Positions 1-9,399 of a stretch of 47,678 nucleotides of DNA are shown here, piece by piece (the first letter of the stretch is position 1; each line of letters starts with the position of its first letter). The notes under the pieces are model-generated. The model was not told where the DNA came from. It did not search any database and saw nothing but the letters and a program-made list of their open reading frames with translations. The stretch is from Welwitschia mirabilis (lineage: Eukaryota > Gnetophyta > Gnetopsida > Welwitschiales): NCBI GenBank assembly GCA_051453625.1, contig JBOZIK010000001.1:32737089-32784766 (forward strand), written 5' to 3'. The position numbers and the translations under genes were made by a program.

Positions 1-235
1 TACAGTAACATTTACCGTTTCTACTCATGTATCTTTACATTTGATTGATTTTTATAACACTAAATTCGCGAGGAATTGGGCAAGAAAGACCTTAGTAAGA
101 ATACCTTTTTTTTGTTTTTTTTGTGATTAAGTATTTTCATAGTTTTAAATACCCTGAATTTTCTTGTAAAACTTTTTAAAAAGGTGAGTTTATGCTTATG
201 TTTTTCATTAAGGCTTTTAAATGATCATTAAAAGT
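1..235 (-). pseudogene. G4 gag-protease linker remnant
   Basis: Decayed coding sequence read on the minus strand. The part at 176-235 contains the peptide FNDHLKALMKNISINSPF, which aligns with FDGYLKALMQDVSTNLSF in the G2 linker at 41613-41807. Residues further on (KVFLAQFLANLVL, around 55-105) align with the G1 segment KAFLAQSLTNLVLQKSPKFKD at about 29975-30050. In this family the stretch lies just before the protease. It is interrupted by stops and by the gap at 236-797, and has no function of its own that I can name. Confidence 0.6.
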
Positions 236-797
236 NNNNNNNNNNNNNNNNNNNNNNNNNNNNNNNNNNNNNNNNNNNNNNNNNNNNNNNNNNNNNNNNN
301 NNNNNNNNNNNNNNNNNNNNNNNNNNNNNNNNNNNNNNNNNNNNNNNNNNNNNNNNNNNNNNNNNNNNNNNNNNNNNNNNNNNNNNNNNNNNNNNNNNNN
401 NNNNNNNNNNNNNNNNNNNNNNNNNNNNNNNNNNNNNNNNNNNNNNNNNNNNNNNNNNNNNNNNNNNNNNNNNNNNNNNNNNNNNNNNNNNNNNNNNNNN
501 NNNNNNNNNNNNNNNNNNNNNNNNNNNNNNNNNNNNNNNNNNNNNNNNNNNNNNNNNNNNNNNNNNNNNNNNNNNNNNNNNNNNNNNNNNNNNNNNNNNN
601 NNNNNNNNNNNNNNNNNNNNNNNNNNNNNNNNNNNNNNNNNNNNNNNNNNNNNNNNNNNNNNNNNNNNNNNNNNNNNNNNNNNNNNNNNNNNNNNNNNNN
701 NNNNNNNNNNNNNNNNNNNNNNNNNNNNNNNNNNNNNNNNNNNNNNNNNNNNNNNNNNNNNNNNNNNNNNNNNNNNNNNNNNNNNNNNNNNNNNNNN
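236..797. other. Assembly gap (N) inside G4 gag
   Basis: Run of 562 N. By comparison with G1 and G2 it should hold the gag zinc knuckle and the start of the linker: gag reads into it from the right (MILDSKNTTEEI, matching MILDTKLATKKS just before the G1 knuckle) and the linker emerges on the left. Confidence 0.9.
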
Positions 798-1840
798 AAT
801 ATTTCTTCAGTTGTGTTTTTAGAATCTAAAATCATTTCTACCTACTCCTCCAAGGTTGTTGTAAATTCCCTCATAGAATTTGTAGGGTTGTCTTCTATCT
901 CTTTTTGTTTCTTTGCCTATTTTAATTCCTTGATGAATTGGCCTACTATTTGATTTTCTTTAGGTGGTAACCAAGTTTTACTTTCCTCCACAAGTTCTTT
1001 TAATTTTTTTAAGGCATCATCTATTATAAGGTTCATGAGGTTTCCACCATAAGAGAAATCTATGAGTTGTTTTATATGGGAAGTCAATCTATTATAAAAA
1101 TGGTCTTTCTTTTATAGTAAAAAGTCATATACTAAATTAGAGTGAACTGCTATAAAGAAATATTTATAAGTAAAGGCATAATCTTTATTTGATTTTTATT
1201 GGAAGTTTGTTATCTTTTTTCCTTTTTTTCTTACAGCTTTTTTACTCATGAATCTTTTAACAAAGGTTTTCCAAGTTGATCCCATTTATTTAGGATTTTA
1301 TAGGGTATAGTTTTTAGCTAAAGTTTTGCCTTACACTTTAATGTCATGGGGAAGATTATCATGTATGTTCTATCTATTATTTTTTTATTTCCATTTCCTA
1401 AGGTAAGGATAAGTTGTTCAATATCTCAAATATGTTGAATGGGATCCTTATCATCTTATCTACTAAAAATTGAGTAGGTATGTAAATTTTTGAACTCTAC
1501 ATCATCTCCTAGTGGTAGGTCAAAAGGTGTTTGAATGTCTCTTTTCTTATTGGCTAATAATTCTCTAAGGGTGAGGTTGGCATTTGGGGTAGGACATCCT
1601 ACTACTTGTTTTTACTTATAGAAGGCACTCGACATTGTAATTGGATTCTATCCTTCTATAGATTTTTCATTAAAGAAATTAGATTCAAAAAAAATAAATT
1701 CGAAAAAATATTGAGTGCACCTGAAGATTATTCTTCTGACTCTTTTCTATTTTTACTAGTTCTTCTTTGATGTTTTTTTGTATTAGCTATTTTTGTCTCA
1801 GATATTTCTTCTATAATTTAACTATATCACAGCATCTTGC
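798..1840 (-). pseudogene. G4 gag (capsid) pseudogene, partial
   Basis: Nucleocapsid/capsid polyprotein of an Athila/Tat-like Gypsy element. A candidate start at 1635 opens a frame that stays recognisable for about 280 codons with roughly eight stops. Signposts in order are ANLTLRELLANKKRDIQTPF, PLGDDVEF, then the capsid core with YAFTYKYFFIAVHSN and IDFSYGGNLMNLIIDD, and finally MILDSKNTTEEI next to the gap. Corresponding peptides occur in G1 (30745-31733) and G2 (42330-43305). Upstream of 1635 a coil-like segment (LIQKNIKEELVKIEKSQKNN, about 1725-1800) matches the gag N-terminal segments of G1 and G2, so the original start may lie near 1840. The stops fit decay of Trp, Gln and Arg codons. 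Non-functional. Confidence 0.75.
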
Positions 1841-1880
1841 AAATAGCAAATAACAGAAAACATATCAAAAATAACAGACC

Positions 1881-1918
1881 GTCGTCCTGTCTATCATTGG
1901 AATGATATAAGGGACGAC
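1881..1918. repeat. Hairpin repeat, best-preserved copy (G4 leader)
   Basis: 38-nt inverted repeat: outer arm GTCGTCC (1881-1887) pairs with GGGACGAC (1911-1918), inner arm ATCATT (1893-1898) pairs with AATGAT (1901-1906), with a 2-nt loop. Both arms are fully complementary. It lies between primer site and gag of G4. Related copies recur through G4, G1 and G2. Confidence 0.8.
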
Positions 1919-1991
1919 ACACATAGAAATTAGAAAAACAGAAACAAAACTGAAATTAAAAAAAGAAAGCAGAAAACACAGAAAATAGGCC

Positions 1992-2029
1992 TGTCATTCA
2001 CTTAGTTGTCTAGATGTTATAGGAGACGA
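1992..2029. repeat. Hairpin repeat, decayed copy (G4 leader)
   Basis: Sequence from TGTCATTCAC to AGGAGACGA keeps the length and the right arm of the hairpin family, but the left arm is mutated. Placed by position between two clearer copies at 1881-1918 and 2096-2134. Confidence 0.5.
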
Positions 2030-2095
2030 TAGAGATTAATTTATTATAGAAAAAATCATAAACTAAAAATAAACCAAAAATAAAAATAAGACACT

Positions 2096-2134
2096 GTTGT
2101 CCTGACTATCATGAAGATGATAAAGGGGACAATC
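2096..2134. repeat. Hairpin repeat (G4 leader)
   Basis: GTTGTCC (2096-2102) pairs with GGGGACAAT (2126-2134), and TATCAT (2107-2112) pairs exactly with ATGATA (2117-2122). Same layout as the copy at 1881-1918. Confidence 0.75.
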
Positions 2135-2283
2135 ACACTTTTTTATAGAAAACTGAAACTGAAAAATNNNNNNNNNNNNNNNNNNNNNGAAAACTTACAG
2201 ATCTAATAAAATATAATGCTGTATAGACAAATAACTAGAATACTTATCTGAATGACGATAACCCTTGTACTTCTTAATAGCCT

Positions 2284-2301
2284 TCCTTAGTAATAGCACC
2301 A
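2284..2301 (-). promoter_or_regulatory. G4 primer-binding site, tRNA-Asp type, decayed
   Basis: Read on the minus strand it lies 3 bases inside the LTR end. Compared with the sequence complementary to the 3' end of plant tRNA-Asp (TGGCGCCGTTGCCGGGGA), 11 of 18 bases match and all 7 differences are transitions. This site primes minus-strand DNA synthesis and fixes the element's orientation. Confidence 0.65.
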
Positions 2302-3010
2302 ATTTGTTGTGGTGTATATTGGTGTAAGCTTTTATGTTCAAAGATTTTCTATTATTAATAATTAAAATAGATATTTGTATAATACATTACACTAGTATAA
2401 TGGGAGTGACCCGAAATGTCATATTTCATTGAATTCTATGAGTATGAGACTTAGGTTGCTTTTGCAATTAAACTAGAAACCAAAAAATAATAACATGCAA
2501 GAAAATAAAGATACCATGCAAAGTGCAATGTGCAATCTAAACTAACGTGTAATGTAAAAATAATCCTAACCCTACTTACTTTTAGCCTTAACAAAGGCTA
2601 CCCTTAATAATCTATATCACCCAAGACATTGTCACCAGGTCAAGAACAACATTAGACTATAAAGGACATAAGAAAACCTAACATGCAAACATGAAAATAA
2701 AATCAAGATTTATAATAAAAGAATAACAAATATCTCAGTTACAAAAAAGCAAGGTCTTAATGGAAGATACTCATCCCTCCACCAAGTGCACATCTTTTTG
2801 CAATGCTCAAGATAGATCTCCTGCCCTTCACTCTCCTATCATGAGAATATCTAGTGCATTGAAGATGAGAATAAGAATCGAAGGGGGGTTTATTTATAAG
2901 AAATTATAACAGAAAAAGACAGACAAAAGGTATAATTATGCACACTCATTAAGGACTCAGAAATGAATGAAACTACTAAGGGAACCTGTCAGTGATAGTT
3001 ACATGTCAGT

Positions 3011-3046
3011 GTTGTCTGGGATATCATCTGGATGACCTGGGGAATA
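3011..3046. repeat. Hairpin repeat, decayed copy (G4 LTR)
   Basis: Inner palindrome TCATCTGGATGA is intact and the outer arms are weak. A second version lies at about 3644-3679 in the duplicated block. Confidence 0.55.
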
Positions 3047-3102
3047 ATAGTACATTACAAAATATCTTTAAAGTGATGACTCAGTAGTCCACATTAGTAG
3101 TT

Positions 3103-3140
3103 GTCGTCCTGCCTATCGTGTGGATGACGAAAGGGACAAC
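3103..3140. repeat. Hairpin repeat (G4 LTR)
   Basis: GTCGTCCTG at the left and AGGGACAAC at the right form the outer arm with one wobble pair; the centre is CTATCGTGTGGATGACG. A second version lies at about 3736-3773 in the duplicated block. Confidence 0.65.
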
Positions 3141-3593
3141 GTTCTTCTTTAATGATTTNNNNNNNNNNNNNNNNNNNNNNNNNNNNNNNNNNNNNNNNNN
3201 NNNNNNNNNNNNNNNNNNNNNNNNNNNNNNNNNNNNNNNNNNNNNNNNNNNNNNNNNNNNNNNNNNNNNNNNNNNNNNNNNNNNNNNNNNNNNNNNNNNN
3301 NNNNNNNNNNNNNNNNNNNNNNNNNNNNNNNNNNNNNNNNNNNNNNNNNNNNNNNNNNNNNNNNNNNNNNNNNNNNNNNNNNNNNNNNNNNNNNNNNNNN
3401 NNNNNNNNNNNNNNNNNNNNNNNNNNNNNNNNNNNNNNNNNNNNNNNNNNNNNNNNNNNNNNNNNNNNNNNNNNNNNNNNNNNNNNNNNNNNNNNNNNNN
3501 NNNNNNNNNNNNNNNNNNNNNNNNNNNNNNNNNNNNNNNNNNNNNNNNNNNNNNNNNNNNNNNNNNNNNNNNNNNNNNNNNNNNNNNNNNNNN

Positions 3594-3791
3594 AAATGAA
3601 TGAAACTACTGAGGGAATCTATCAGTGATAGTTACATGTCAGTCTCATCCGGGCTATCATCTGGATGACCTGGGGAACAATAGTACATTACAAAATATCT
3701 TTAAAATGATGACTCAGTAGTCCACATTAGTAGTTATCATCCTGCCTGTCATGTGGATGACGAAGGGGATAACATTCTTCTTTAATGATTT
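3594..3791. repeat. Duplicate of 2961-3158 across an N gap
   Basis: About 198 bases repeated at an offset of 633 with roughly a dozen differences by eye. It begins directly after the 435-base gap, and the first copy ends directly before it. Either two haplotypes or repeat copies placed side by side by the assembler, or a real local duplication; the differences exceed simple sequencing error. Confidence 0.7.
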
Positions 3792-4199
3792 TCTTGAAGA
3801 GAAACTTAGCATTTTTGTCACAAAAGCTCTGTTCATCAAAAAGTTCCTTTAGTGTATTAAATTTAGATAATAATTATACTTTTCTGATATTTCCTCTTGT
3901 ATCTCCAAAATCCTTAGAATTGCACTTAAACTTGTATAAAATTCCTAGAAAATAACTCATAAAACCTATCAAATAATCATAAATTGGTAGCGCAACACTT
4001 GACAAGAAANNNNNNNNNNNNNNNNNNNNNNNNNNNNNNNNNNNNNNNNNNNNNNNNNNNNNNNNNNNNNNNNNNNNNNNNNNNNNNNNNNNNNNNNNNN
4101 NNNNNNNNNTCCTAGAAAATAACTCATAAAACCTATCAAATAATCATAAATTGGTAGCGCAACACTTGACAAGAAATTCCAAGAGAACTTGTGAAAAAT

Positions 4200-4438
4200 T
4201 CACTATTGTGAAATCTAATAAAGTATACAAAAACTAACAAAGAGCATGACCTTTCCACACCTTTGATGCATACTAATGATCCACTAGATATAGAACAGAT
4301 AGAGTAGCAACAATATAAAGAAGAAGATGTGAAGGAGGAGGATAACAAGAAGAAGAAAATGTTGAGGAGGAAAGTGAACCTCTTACTTCTTTTGATATTG
4401 CTCAAATCCGATTGCTTTCCCCACCCTTAACTATGGTT
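4200..4438 (+). pseudogene. Unrecognised acidic coding-like fragment
   Basis: Beyond the outer LTR end of G4, a plus-strand frame reads HDLSTPLMHTNDPLDIEQIE, then after one stop QQYKEEDVKEEDNKKKK; a one-base shift continues as ENVEEESEPLTSFDIAQIRL up to the gap at 4439. The acidic/lysine-rich middle and the readable flanks suggest former coding sequence, but I cannot name a family. The minus strand offers only a low-complexity open frame (4136-4405), which looks like a shadow. The sequence resumes at 4821 with a lysine-rich stretch (LNYTESVNINALIMRKEKNK), perhaps of the same unit. Confidence 0.3.
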
Positions 4439-4820
4439 NNNNNNNNNNNNNNNNNNNNNNNNNNNNNNNNNNNNNNNNNNNNNNNNNNNNNNNNNNNNNN
4501 NNNNNNNNNNNNNNNNNNNNNNNNNNNNNNNNNNNNNNNNNNNNNNNNNNNNNNNNNNNNNNNNNNNNNNNNNNNNNNNNNNNNNNNNNNNNNNNNNNNN
4601 NNNNNNNNNNNNNNNNNNNNNNNNNNNNNNNNNNNNNNNNNNNNNNNNNNNNNNNNNNNNNNNNNNNNNNNNNNNNNNNNNNNNNNNNNNNNNNNNNNNN
4701 NNNNNNNNNNNNNNNNNNNNNNNNNNNNNNNNNNNNNNNNNNNNNNNNNNNNNNNNNNNNNNNNNNNNNNNNNNNNNNNNNNNNNNNNNNNNNNNNNNNN
4801 NNNNNNNNNNNNNNNNNNNN
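4439..4820. other. Assembly gap (N)
   Basis: Run of 382 N between two fragments that both look weakly coding on the plus strand. Content unknown. Confidence 0.9.
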
Positions 4821-6540
4821 ATCGCCCTTCCTTAAATTATACAGAGAGTGTAAACATAAATGCCTTAATAATGAGGAAAGAGAAAAATAAAAAAGGAAAG
4901 AAAATAACTTAGAAAAGGATTCATCACTTATCTATTATAGAGCAATGATGGACGATGTAAGCCCAAAATTTCAAAAAAAAAAAAACTTGAGAAATACAGG
5001 GATATTCCTCTAGTGCAAACTTATCACAAAGCTATGGGACATGACCATCACAAGTGAGTCACTTAGCAATGAAGATGTGATAGATTATACCCCTTATTAC
5101 ATATGACTTTACACATTATTATAGGATGAAATAACTCTCAATCCATAACAAACACTCATCATTGTATATGATGCTATAACAACTAGAGTGATAAGTAGAA
5201 ACATATGCCTATAGCTATCATAAGTTAATCTCTTAACAATAACTTATGTGATAATTGAAAAATTTATTAAATAACTTGTCATGCTATGACAATTATAAAA
5301 ATCAAAAAAACATTATAAAAAGGACAAGTATAGTAAACTAAATTTCATATTTTATCCTACCTTTGTGCATTGCCACTTCATTGTTCTAACCAAACAAAAT
5401 TCTCATATAACATCAAATCATTCACAAGCTAGAAATAAGATGTCTCAATAATCCATAGCATAAGTGAGTTATTATCCACTACTCTATTTAGAAAAAAATG
5501 CAATTTTTTATTATTAAGAACCTAAGTCTAGGACATAGATAGGTGTTACTCTAAATATTTGACTCAATATTACCTCATTTAAAGGAAAGCAATTATTATT
5601 TAAGGTGAAATTCAAATCCAAAAAAGTACAAAGCATTATAACATCAATATTTCAATTTATTTNNNNNNNNNNNNNNNNNNNNNNNNNNNNNNNNNNNNNN
5701 NNNNNNNNNNNNNNNNNNNNNNNNNNNNNNNNNNNNNNNNNNNNNNNNNNNNNNNNNNNNNNTTATAGAGCTAGAAATAAGATGTGTCGATAATGCATAG
5801 CATAAGTGAGTTATTATCCACTACTCTATTTAGAAAAAAATGCATTTTTTTGTTATTAAGAACCTAACTCTAGGACATAGATAGGTGTTACTCTAAATAT
5901 TTGACTCAATCTTACCTCATTTAAAGGAAAGCAATTATTATTTAAGGTGAAATTCAAATCCCAAAAAGTACAAAGCATTATAACATCAATATTTCAATTT
6001 ATTTTTGTGAAATTAATATCATTCCATCCTTTGATATCAAATTTTATCATTTAATACATCTCTTTACCATTATGGAGGGTTATGGTAACAAATGTTTGTT
6101 CTGTTAGGCCAAATAACTAAGTATAAGTTCTAGAAAGAGTGCAACAACAAAAGGTTCCCTACTTATATCACAGGTACCTCCTCCGTCTCCATGGCCAATA
6201 GCTCTAATACAAAGAACAACTTTTATAGCTATGATAAATAGAAAAAGATAGTTGTAAAAATCTACCATCATTTTATAATACAGCTATAACATTTGATTAC
6301 AAAATATTTCTAAAGGATTAATGAAAAGCTTAATTCACCAAATCTTGATATGGTTTTTATGTCCATCTTGTTGGTAATATTGCCCTAGTTAAACTTATAA
6401 ATTTCATAGTGTGAGATCATTATTCATTCAATACTACAATAAGTAAATATTAATATTACTAAGTAATCTTTCCATAATAGATTTAACATTCCCTATGAAA
6501 AAACTAAATTATACATTAATAAAGGCATCAAATAATAGAA
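4821..6540. other. AT-rich sequence without recognised gene
   Basis: After a short lysine-rich open stretch (about 4825-4910, plus strand) nothing recognisable follows. At 5663-5762 is a 100-base gap flanked by duplicated sequence: 5427-5662 reappears at 5769-6004 with few differences. Short frames elsewhere are interrupted and resemble nothing I know. Confidence 0.6.
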
Positions 6541-7209
6541 TATACAACTTTTTCAGGAATTGATCATAGATGAAATGGATCTTAAAGTATAAAATTTAGC
6601 ATTTTAAAGAGGGATCTTCATTTAAGCTTTCAACCTATTGAGTCATGTCTATTTCTATTTAGACACTTCCAATATCCATCTGATGACTCACATGGTCAAC
6701 CTCATGATGTTTTATTCTAGATTAGTCCTTACACTATAACATTCAGAGCCTTTTAATTTAACTTATTATTTATTCAAAATCATGAAATATACATTCAGCC
6801 ATATATTATAATTTTCTTTTCCTTTCTAGTTGATACCATTCTCTGCATCATGAATGATCCAATGCCAACATGAGAAGCTTTAGTTAACATGACTATTGTA
6901 ACTACCAAGGAGATCCTAAATATTCTTCTCATAAAAAAATGGAACTTCCACCTCCTAAAAAGACCACATGTAACTGAAATAGATTCTATCATGATGAAAT
7001 TTCTTAGTAAGAAGTTTGGCCTTTTAGAAAAGGACTTTCACAGTATACGACACCAATTGAAAGATTAGATGCAAACATTGGAATTAAAACTTATTGAGCT
7101 TAAGGAAGGAGTCAAAGAAATCAAGGCTTATATTGGTCTTAGAGCTAGGAGAGTTACTGAGCCACCTCCTCCTTCTAAAGGAGATGATTCACAGGAGATG
7201 GAAATGTAA
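6541..7209 (+). pseudogene. Unrecognised ORF remnant with coiled-coil-like tail
   Basis: From about 6813 a single plus-strand frame runs some 130 codons with only two stops (TGA near 6870, TAG near 7066), unusually open for this window. It reads NDPMPT, TKEILNILLIKKWNFHLLK, SIMMKFLSKKFGLLEKDF, then a charged heptad-like part (LELKLIELKEGVKEIKAYI, about 7078-7135), a proline run (TEPPPPSKGDDSQEMEM) and a stop at 7207. Another frame at about 6610-6720 (AFNLLSHVYFYLDTSN, MTHMVNLMMFY) may be an upstream part shifted by an indel. A helical segment followed by a Pro/acidic tail is seen in ORFs lying downstream of pol in plant LTR elements, so a remnant of such an ORF is the best guess; a host pseudogene is the alternative. 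Confidence 0.4.
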
Positions 7210-7649
7210 TAATTGTCATTTTAATAAATGTAATACACTTCATATTTTAAATTGTCTTGTACATTTATTTTTTGCAAAGTAATAAAGGGATTTTCAATAA
7301 TGAAAAAGGATGATATGATAGATGATAAAAATTTCTAAATTATTATGCACTAATGGCTAGTAAACCTAATGAAAGCCTCATTTGCACATCACAAAATAGG
7401 TTATTTATAATAACAAATGAATTGTAATGCTTTATGTCACTAAAAGTTTAATTTGAATAGAAAAACATGCTATTTTGTAATATTGATAGGATCATTATCC
7501 AATGATGGAACTCTGATAAATTCAATTTTTTTAGTATTATGTGATTATTATTTAGTAATAGATGTACATCATGAAATAGGTCACAACTCAAATTTTAGAA
7601 CCTTTTAGAATCTACTCTAACATAAGAATTAGCTTTCTCTATCCATTAT
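7210..7649. other. Spacer left of Copia C1
   Basis: AT-rich sequence between the preceding ORF remnant and the C1 5' LTR; no gene or repeat recognised. The five bases before the LTR (ATTAT) do not match those after the 3' LTR (AAGTG), so no target-site duplication survives. Confidence 0.5.
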
Positions 7650-9151
7650 TATTGGTAAAAATCTAGTTTTGATTATTTTACTTAACAAATATATTATGAT
7701 ATTATGTAGATAAGTTAAATTGGAGAAAACTAGATCATAAAAAGCATTAGTTCATGTCAAACATTAAAGTTCATAGTTCATAAAAAGTTCAGCTCCAAAA
7801 TCATAAACGCTAAATTACAATTAAATGAAGACATCTATAGAATTAAAAATCTCTATGGAAAAGACATCTATACATTTGGAGACATCTATGAAAAATATGT
7901 CTATATAATTAAATACATCTATGTTAAACTAAATTTTAATTATAGAGAAATATGTCTATCTTGAATAAGACGTCTACGAGTAAGGATCTGACATAGGTAA
8001 AGGACATCTATCATGTTGAAGACATCTATACTAAACTAGAAGAGATAACATAGATAAATTATACTTTGATAAACTATCTACATTTTAAGAAATCAATCAA
8101 GATCTACATCTCTGATTTCTAATAATTAATGTTTACTATAGTTCAAATTTCATCAAATTCTATAAACTTTAACTAAAGATATCTGCCATGTTAAAGATGT
8201 TTAATTGATAGAAGACATCTATCATATTTAAGAAGCTTATTCCAAACATTTGTAGAAAATTAAATAGATGTTACACATTCAATACTTAGTCATTTCTATT
8301 TTTTGTATGGTGGTTACAATTTTTAAACATCTATTTCTCTAGATCAAATAGCTAGAAGAATATCAAAAGATATAAAGGGATTAATTGATCAACATATTTA
8401 ACTAATGAATCTATTCACACACGAATGCATGGGTGACTGGTTCTATTCATAAAGCTTTTAAGCTATCATTTGCAATGGACTATTAAGTGACTACATCATT
8501 TCATCATTAGCTTCTATAATATTGCATCACTCTTATCTTTGTCACTCATGAGGGATGAAAATAAGAGAGAACTCAAGTTTTTTATCAAAGACATATTATT
8601 TCATGCTTTTTATTTCATTTGTTATCATTATTTATTGGATCTAAATTATTGAACTATTATATTTTTGAATATTTTTATTATAGTCTTTTTTAATCAAACC
8701 TATGGATCCCTTTTGAGAGTTTCATATTGTAAGATGACCCTTGTATGGGTGTATTTTTGTAAATGCTTGTAAGCCCATTTCATTATTATAGTATTGAATA
8801 TCCCTAAGAGGAAGAGAGTGTTAACTTACAAAGAGAATCTTACATTATGTTAGTGCTTGTGAGAATATTTTTATTATTCTGTTATTAAATATCCTTGAGG
8901 GAAATAGAGTGCTACCTTAAAAGGATCATCTCATATTGTATGTAATATTAGTGGTGCTCCAAAACCACTATTTTTATAAGTTAAGAATATCTAAATCCTA
9001 GGGAGGAAGCTACCCTCTATGTGTGGACATACCCAGGTTAGGTAATTACATTAATTTGCTAATGTATTTATTACTTAGTTTTAAATTATTTTTATTAAAA
9101 TTTATTTTAGTAAGCCTCATTCACCCCTCTTCTCTAAGTTCAATGATCCTC
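7650..9151 (+). repeat. 5' LTR of Copia C1
   Basis: Begins TATTGGTAAAAATC (canonical TG decayed to TA) and ends GTTCAATGATCCTCA. The same sequence recurs at 17683-19192. Between 7829 and 8225 it carries a cluster of about ten to twelve AGACATCTA/TATGTCTA-type units, one still in the palindromic form AGACGTCT (about 7968-7975). No TATA box or transcription start can be assigned with confidence in such AT-rich sequence. Confidence 0.85.
7829..8225. repeat. Cluster of decayed GACGTC palindromes in C1 5' LTR
   Basis: Repeated short units GACATCTAT, ATGTCTAT and AGACGTCT in both orientations, irregularly spaced by about 10-40 bases. GACATC and GATGTC are the two single C-to-T products of the palindrome GACGTC. 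The 3' LTR holds a matching cluster at about 17860-18270, and similar units lie at 14205-14640. Confidence 0.7.
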
Positions 9152-9399
9152 ATGTAGTCCCAGAATGAATACTCATGAAAAGAAGTAACTTTCTTGAGTA
9201 AACTACGAAATGGGTATCATCTGTCAGACATCCACTCTTTAACGGGACTAATTATGCCTATTAGAAGATGAGAATGCAAGTGTACTTATAATCTTATGAG
9301 TTTTAAGTTTAGCAAAGCATAGAATATGAAGACTCACAACCTACATAAATCATAACAAATGCTATAGGAAATACTATCACACAAATGAAGCCTTAAAGA

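Larger units (their letters stand above)
1..4164 (-). mobile_element. Gypsy element G4 (Athila/Tat-like), 5' part only
   Basis: Minus-strand LTR retrotransposon cut off by the window start. In element order it shows a 5' LTR (2305-4164), a tRNA-Asp-type primer site (2284-2301), a leader with hairpins (about 1840-2283), gag (798-1840), a 562-base N gap, and the linker between gag and protease (1-235). Gag and linker match, by eye at protein level, the corresponding parts of G1 and G2 in the tandem array at 23462-45188, so all three belong to one family. The protease, RT and integrase would lie to the left of the window. Confidence 0.8.
2305..4164 (-). repeat. 5' LTR of Gypsy G4 (with gap and duplicated parts)
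   Basis: Starts TGTTGTGGTG and ends GGTAGCGCAACA, matching the TGTTG...CAACA ends of the LTRs at 32399 and 43985. The span is inflated by a 435-base gap (3159-3593) flanked by a duplicated block (2961-3158 and 3594-3791) and a 100-base gap (4010-4109) flanked by an identical 67-base duplicate that includes the LTR end (3943-4009 and 4110-4176). Collapsing these gives an LTR of a little over 1 kb, close to the 1.2-1.3 kb of its relatives. Hairpin repeats lie at 3011-3046 and 3103-3140, and again in the duplicated block. Confidence 0.75.

Noticed and set aside
4136-4405. 89-codon minus-strand open frame rich in Ser, Phe and Leu
   Set aside because: Mirror image of the plus-strand acidic low-complexity stretch; no motif.
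7829-8225. CRISPR-like array because of repeated short units
   Set aside because: Units are short, in both orientations, unevenly spaced, and lie in a plant LTR; no spacer structure.
9211-9227. GGGTATCATCTGTCAGA as the C1 tRNA-Met primer site
   Set aside because: About 60 bases from the LTR end and only a partial match, so the C1 primer site is left unassigned.
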